Notes under the pieces: model-generated | Seen by the model: the letters and a program-made list of their open reading frames with translations, nothing else | The model's database searches: none | What the model was told of the DNA's origin: nothing | Shown here: positions 60,534-64,000 of the stretch, piece by piece | How positions within the stretch are numbered: the stretch's first letter is position 1 | Layout of the letters: the number at the start of each line of letters is the position of its first letter | Program-made: the position numbers and the translations under genes | DNA from: Tenodera sinensis | Lineage: Eukaryota; Arthropoda; Insecta; Mantodea; Mantidae | Direction of reading: 5' to 3' | Length of the DNA stretch: 64,000 nucleotides | Assembly: GCA_030765045.1 (NCBI GenBank) | Contig: CM060966.1 | Coordinates: 67,752,921-67,816,920, forward strand

Positions 60534-63500
60534 CTTCGAAAATCAGTAACCAATATTACTCCCCCCTGCTACAATAAAACGAAAAGCAACTTGTCATTCT
60601 ACCATACTACCACTTTCCTCAATCTGGACGCCACATATTTAACTTATGTTGTGTTTCTGGAAGTCGCAGTGCCTTTTTTCCTCGTGGTGATCATTAATCC
60701 CTAGCAAACCACCTTCTCTACATTGACTACCACTTTAGGCGAATGTGTGAAGAAAATTTGTTTCCGCTAACAAGAAATGGACAGAAGAGTAAATTTTTGT
60801 AATGATGGTTTCAGAAGCGTGGTTAGAGAAAGTCATGTGAATGCAGAAGATTCGAATTAATTTATTATCAAAGCGAAATTGAGTGAATTATGTCATAATT
60901 TAAACATCTCCAATCGGTATGTTTGGCAGTAAATTTGCAGCTACTCAAATATTCCTCACCTATTTTCCCATTTTTATAGGTGTAGTTGTAAATTTATTAA
61001 TCATTTCAAAACTCATTTACTTCTAAATAAATCTTAGGCTTTGTATGTTTTATATATCCAATTCAGAATTTGCAAAAATCACTTTTTCTTGCACGTTTAA
61101 GATGTAGTAAAAATTATAAGCACTGACTTGCGCATTCTAGTTTTTGGAATTTTCATGGAGTGGTCGCAACAGCAAGAGGGAAAAAGCACAACATAGTTTT
61201 ACTTAGCCAATTATACAAACTGTTTCTTTAAAAGTTGACAAAATAAAGAATAAGAAAGGCAGAAATAACCAATAAAGGTGCTTCCTTTGGCAACATATAA
61301 ATAATGGAAATAAATATACTCGAACTGAAAGCAAAGAAAAGAGTAAACAAAAATAAAATTCAGAGGAGACATGAGACACAGGAAAGCCAGGAAGAGATCG
61401 AAAAGAAACAGGGAGAGAGAGAGGGAGAGAGGGAGAGCAAGAAGGAGGCAGAGGGGAGAGAGAGTGAGGTGGAGGACAAGGTAAGAAAAGAAATTGATGT
61501 AGTTCTGGGTTTTATGTTTCGTAAATGGGTAAACCAGAAATCATTATTTGTTTAAAGAAAGAAATAAACAAAATTAAAGTTCCGATGGCACATGTGAAGC
61601 GAGAAAAGAGAGAGATGGAGAATAAAAAACAAACAAATAAATATAAATAAAAGGGATGGGTAGAAATCATGGGTAAAAGAAATTGGTGCCTTTCTGCTGT
61701 TAACATTTCCTATATAATAATGTGGACTTTATTTTCTTGATAAAAAAAGGAATATGTAATAATTATAAAACTTATCTTACGAAGGAGTAAATTAGAGAAG
61801 ATTAAACGCAGGAATTTCCACCTGCCTGCCGCTCAGCTCTGTGTTGTTAAACAAAGGACAATCGACAGGCCAGTGACTGTGTTGAGGGAACCTGTTTGTG
61901 GCTATGGAAACCTGCAATTAGTGCGCATTAGCAAACTGTTACCACCTGAAACAATTTAACAGCATAACAAATTAAAGATGCGCGACAAATTGTAGACTGT
62001 CCAAGATGGCATCCTAAAGTCGTTACTTCTCCATGATGTATGACTTCCGGTACACTGTTACCACCTAATGACTTAGTCTATTAATTATGTTTTATGCAAA
62101 ATGATATTAATCACGAGTAGGTAAGGTAACAAAGCCTAGCGGAAGGATAACATTAACGAGCAAGTACTTTTATGTTGGAGTCTACTTTCGATTCTTTGGA
62201 ATATCTATCAAATATGTACGTGTCTGCGGAAGAAGGTTTTACTATTTTCCGTTGGGAAATTATTTGCATTCTAGAAGCTTAAAGATGAATAACGCGCTAT
62301 ACATAACTTAAAAAAGAAAGTCTAATAAATGTTAGGACTTGAGGGCTGAAAAACTGTATAGGTATTATTGAAGAAAGAAAGAAACAAACAAAGAAATAAA
62401 ACTAAATAAGTTAAGAGGAACTGTTTTTATTTATCATTTCATTCACAGAGAGAAATGCATTGCATTTTTAGGGAACCTTAAGGCGGCTTTGCAGCACTTT
62501 CTACATGACGAGCATACAACGCACTTTGGAAGCTTATAAATATAGAACAATTTATTTTGTGATAATATTTTAAGACTAAGTGGTAACTAAATCTCGATAG
62601 AGAAAAGTCTGAATCGACGGAAAAAAATTCCTCATAGAGGTCACTTTTCCCTCTATACCGGTGGAAGGGAAGTCATTACATTAATTTAAACCAGTGGTGG
62701 ATCTCGGTATTTGCAGCACATTTTGTATCTTACGTTTTTGTCTCTGGCAATTTCTTACGGAGATATTTCAGTTTTGTCGAAAACAAACTGGCAACACTGC
62801 AGATTGTGTAGGTGGTTACTTTCCCTAGCTCAGTGCCTAAACAAACAACGTAACGGTGAGTCTTGAAAACAAACTAGTACCCTGCCTTGTCCTTCCATGT
62901 TTACTGTGCGTATGTAGGCTAATCACAAGCGTTAGCGAAAGCGCAAGTGCCCTGCCTGTTTACATTCACAAACTAGGTCAATTCCCTGACCAATCTCAAC
63001 GCAACGTTGTCGACTTACCTCACGTCTCAGAAAGTAGCTCGGAGTATTCGTTCACGTCTTTTAAGTGATTAATTCGTAGCCCTTTGTTACGTACCATAAT
63101 TACTACCGAAGCTATGTCAGAAATAAGTTACTCTACGCATGTTACAAGAAACAAACTGTTATCTTCCTACATTCTTGTGAAGTTTCGCATCCAACTTGGA
63201 TCGAAAACTATTTCATTTTTTTCGAAATCGGCTGATCAAAGAACAAAATGTCCTTCGAATTTTTTGTATATAATGCTTCTATGAAGCACATATAAGAAGG
63301 CATGCAATGACTTACCTTCCACCTGTATAATGTACTCATCTACAGGAACTGAAGAGAAACTGCAGTTGGTAATTTCTTTGGAAAGTAAAACTAGTGACGT
63401 TAATGCGGATGAACACGTAAAAGAAGATAGAATAAAACTTCAGTGGAGATGCTACAAAGAAAAATCCAGAATAAGGTGGTAAAGTATACTTTGTTATATG

Positions 63501-64000
63501 CATTGGCAGCACTAGAACTTCTACCCCAGGTTTTCTCAAATGGACACAGGAAAAATAAGGCGAGTCAGCGGCGGAGAGCTAGACTACGAGTTTTCCCTTT
63601 GCACGCACTGATTTTGCGTCCATTGTCTTCGATTCTTACAGCGTTGGAGGTTTTCATCTTGCTACATTTATGTTTTTCTAAATGAATTGCATACAATTTT
63701 TAGAGAAAACTTGTCAATCGATTACCAATTAATGTTATCCCAGCTAGTTAACACCTGATCACGACGTACTCTAAGCATTTAATACGTAAAAACTAAAAAT
63801 TTTGTTTCAGATAAATGTAGTCCACTAACTCTTGGGGGAGGGACCAAAGTCGCCGTGACATCCTTAAATCATTCGCTCTTTATTAGCTGACCTGTCTACA
63901 ATGAACAATGGTGACCATCATCCATTTTATTTCATAAGATTGTTTTCATCTCCCTTAATAGCCAAGGCATGTTCTACCCCTGTACCTCACGCAGCTATTG
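60534..64000. other. No recognised gene; AT-rich terminal segment
   Basis: No motif-bearing frame is seen. A purine-rich patch at about 61360-61480 creates an 83-codon Glu/Lys/Arg frame of no apparent family. AACGGTGAGT near 62848-62857 fits a 5' splice donor, and an AG after a pyrimidine-containing stretch near 63345 could be an acceptor. Neither is backed by coding sequence. Confidence 0.5.

Noticed and set aside
59450..60704. Frames of 348-401 codons on the plus strand and 226 codons on the minus strand
   Set aside because: They are low-complexity translations of the pyrimidine tract; all three plus frames are open, which is a repeat effect.
61304..61555. 83-codon Glu/Lys/Arg-rich frame
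   Set aside because: Its composition comes from a GAGA-rich purine patch, with no conserved motif.
62848..63350. Possible intron with donor AACGGTGAGT and acceptor near 63345
   Set aside because: No coding potential or homology on either side supports an exon; such matches occur by chance in this much sequence.

Overview
This window looks like nuclear DNA from an arthropod, most likely an insect with a large, repeat-rich genome. The evidence is the repeat content: Jockey-clade LINE relics, Tc1/mariner-like and hAT-like DNA transposon relics, a Penelope-like fragment, several tRNA-derived SINE families, long microsatellites and one very large satellite array. No intact host protein-coding gene could be recognised, and the species cannot be named from the sequence. 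All proteins I identify come from mobile elements, and all are broken by stops, frameshifts, insertions or deletions.

Layout. Positions 1-17151 are one 37-bp satellite array (about 463 full units) that runs off the left edge and decays at its right edge into variant units. Within it is a higher-order structure: one block of about 2.8-3.1 kb occurs three times, two of them side by side. Positions 17151-24500 hold a hairpin, an inverted pair of SINEs, a second SINE family (two copies), a diverged tandem duplication, a CT-rich simple repeat and a Penelope-like fragment with two CRE palindromes and a hammerhead-like motif. Positions 24588-29510 hold long AAAG and ATT microsatellites in otherwise unremarkable AT-rich DNA. 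Positions 29460-33740 contain a mariner-like fragment, SINEs and the C-terminal half of a hAT-like transposase.

Positions about 33985-39040 are the best-preserved transposon: a nearly full-length Jockey-clade LINE with ORF1 (zinc knuckles) and ORF2 (endonuclease, reverse transcriptase) joined by a TAATG overlap, and a SINE inserted in ORF1 with a 10-bp target duplication. Positions 39000-44120 contain more SINEs (including a head-to-head hairpin pair), a compact heat-shock-element/TATA module and a second LINE 3' fragment. Positions 44385-46137 are a Tc1/mariner-like element with roughly 110-bp inverted termini and a SINE nested inside it. Positions 47700-48552 are a deletion-derived mariner element. 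Position 51101 starts the N-terminal half of a hAT-like gene. Positions 53945-54467 are an ATAAT pentanucleotide array. Positions 55898-57720 are a third LINE on the minus strand. A polypyrimidine tract of about 1 kb lies at 59481-60533. The last 3.4 kb show no recognisable gene.

How the parts relate: the elements record layered insertion history. SINEs younger than the LINE and younger than the Tc1/mariner element are dated by clean target-site duplications. The satellite appears to have grown by unequal exchange or block amplification, with the most diverged units at its edge. Without host genes there is no pathway to reconstruct; the window is best read as heterochromatin-edge or intergenic DNA.
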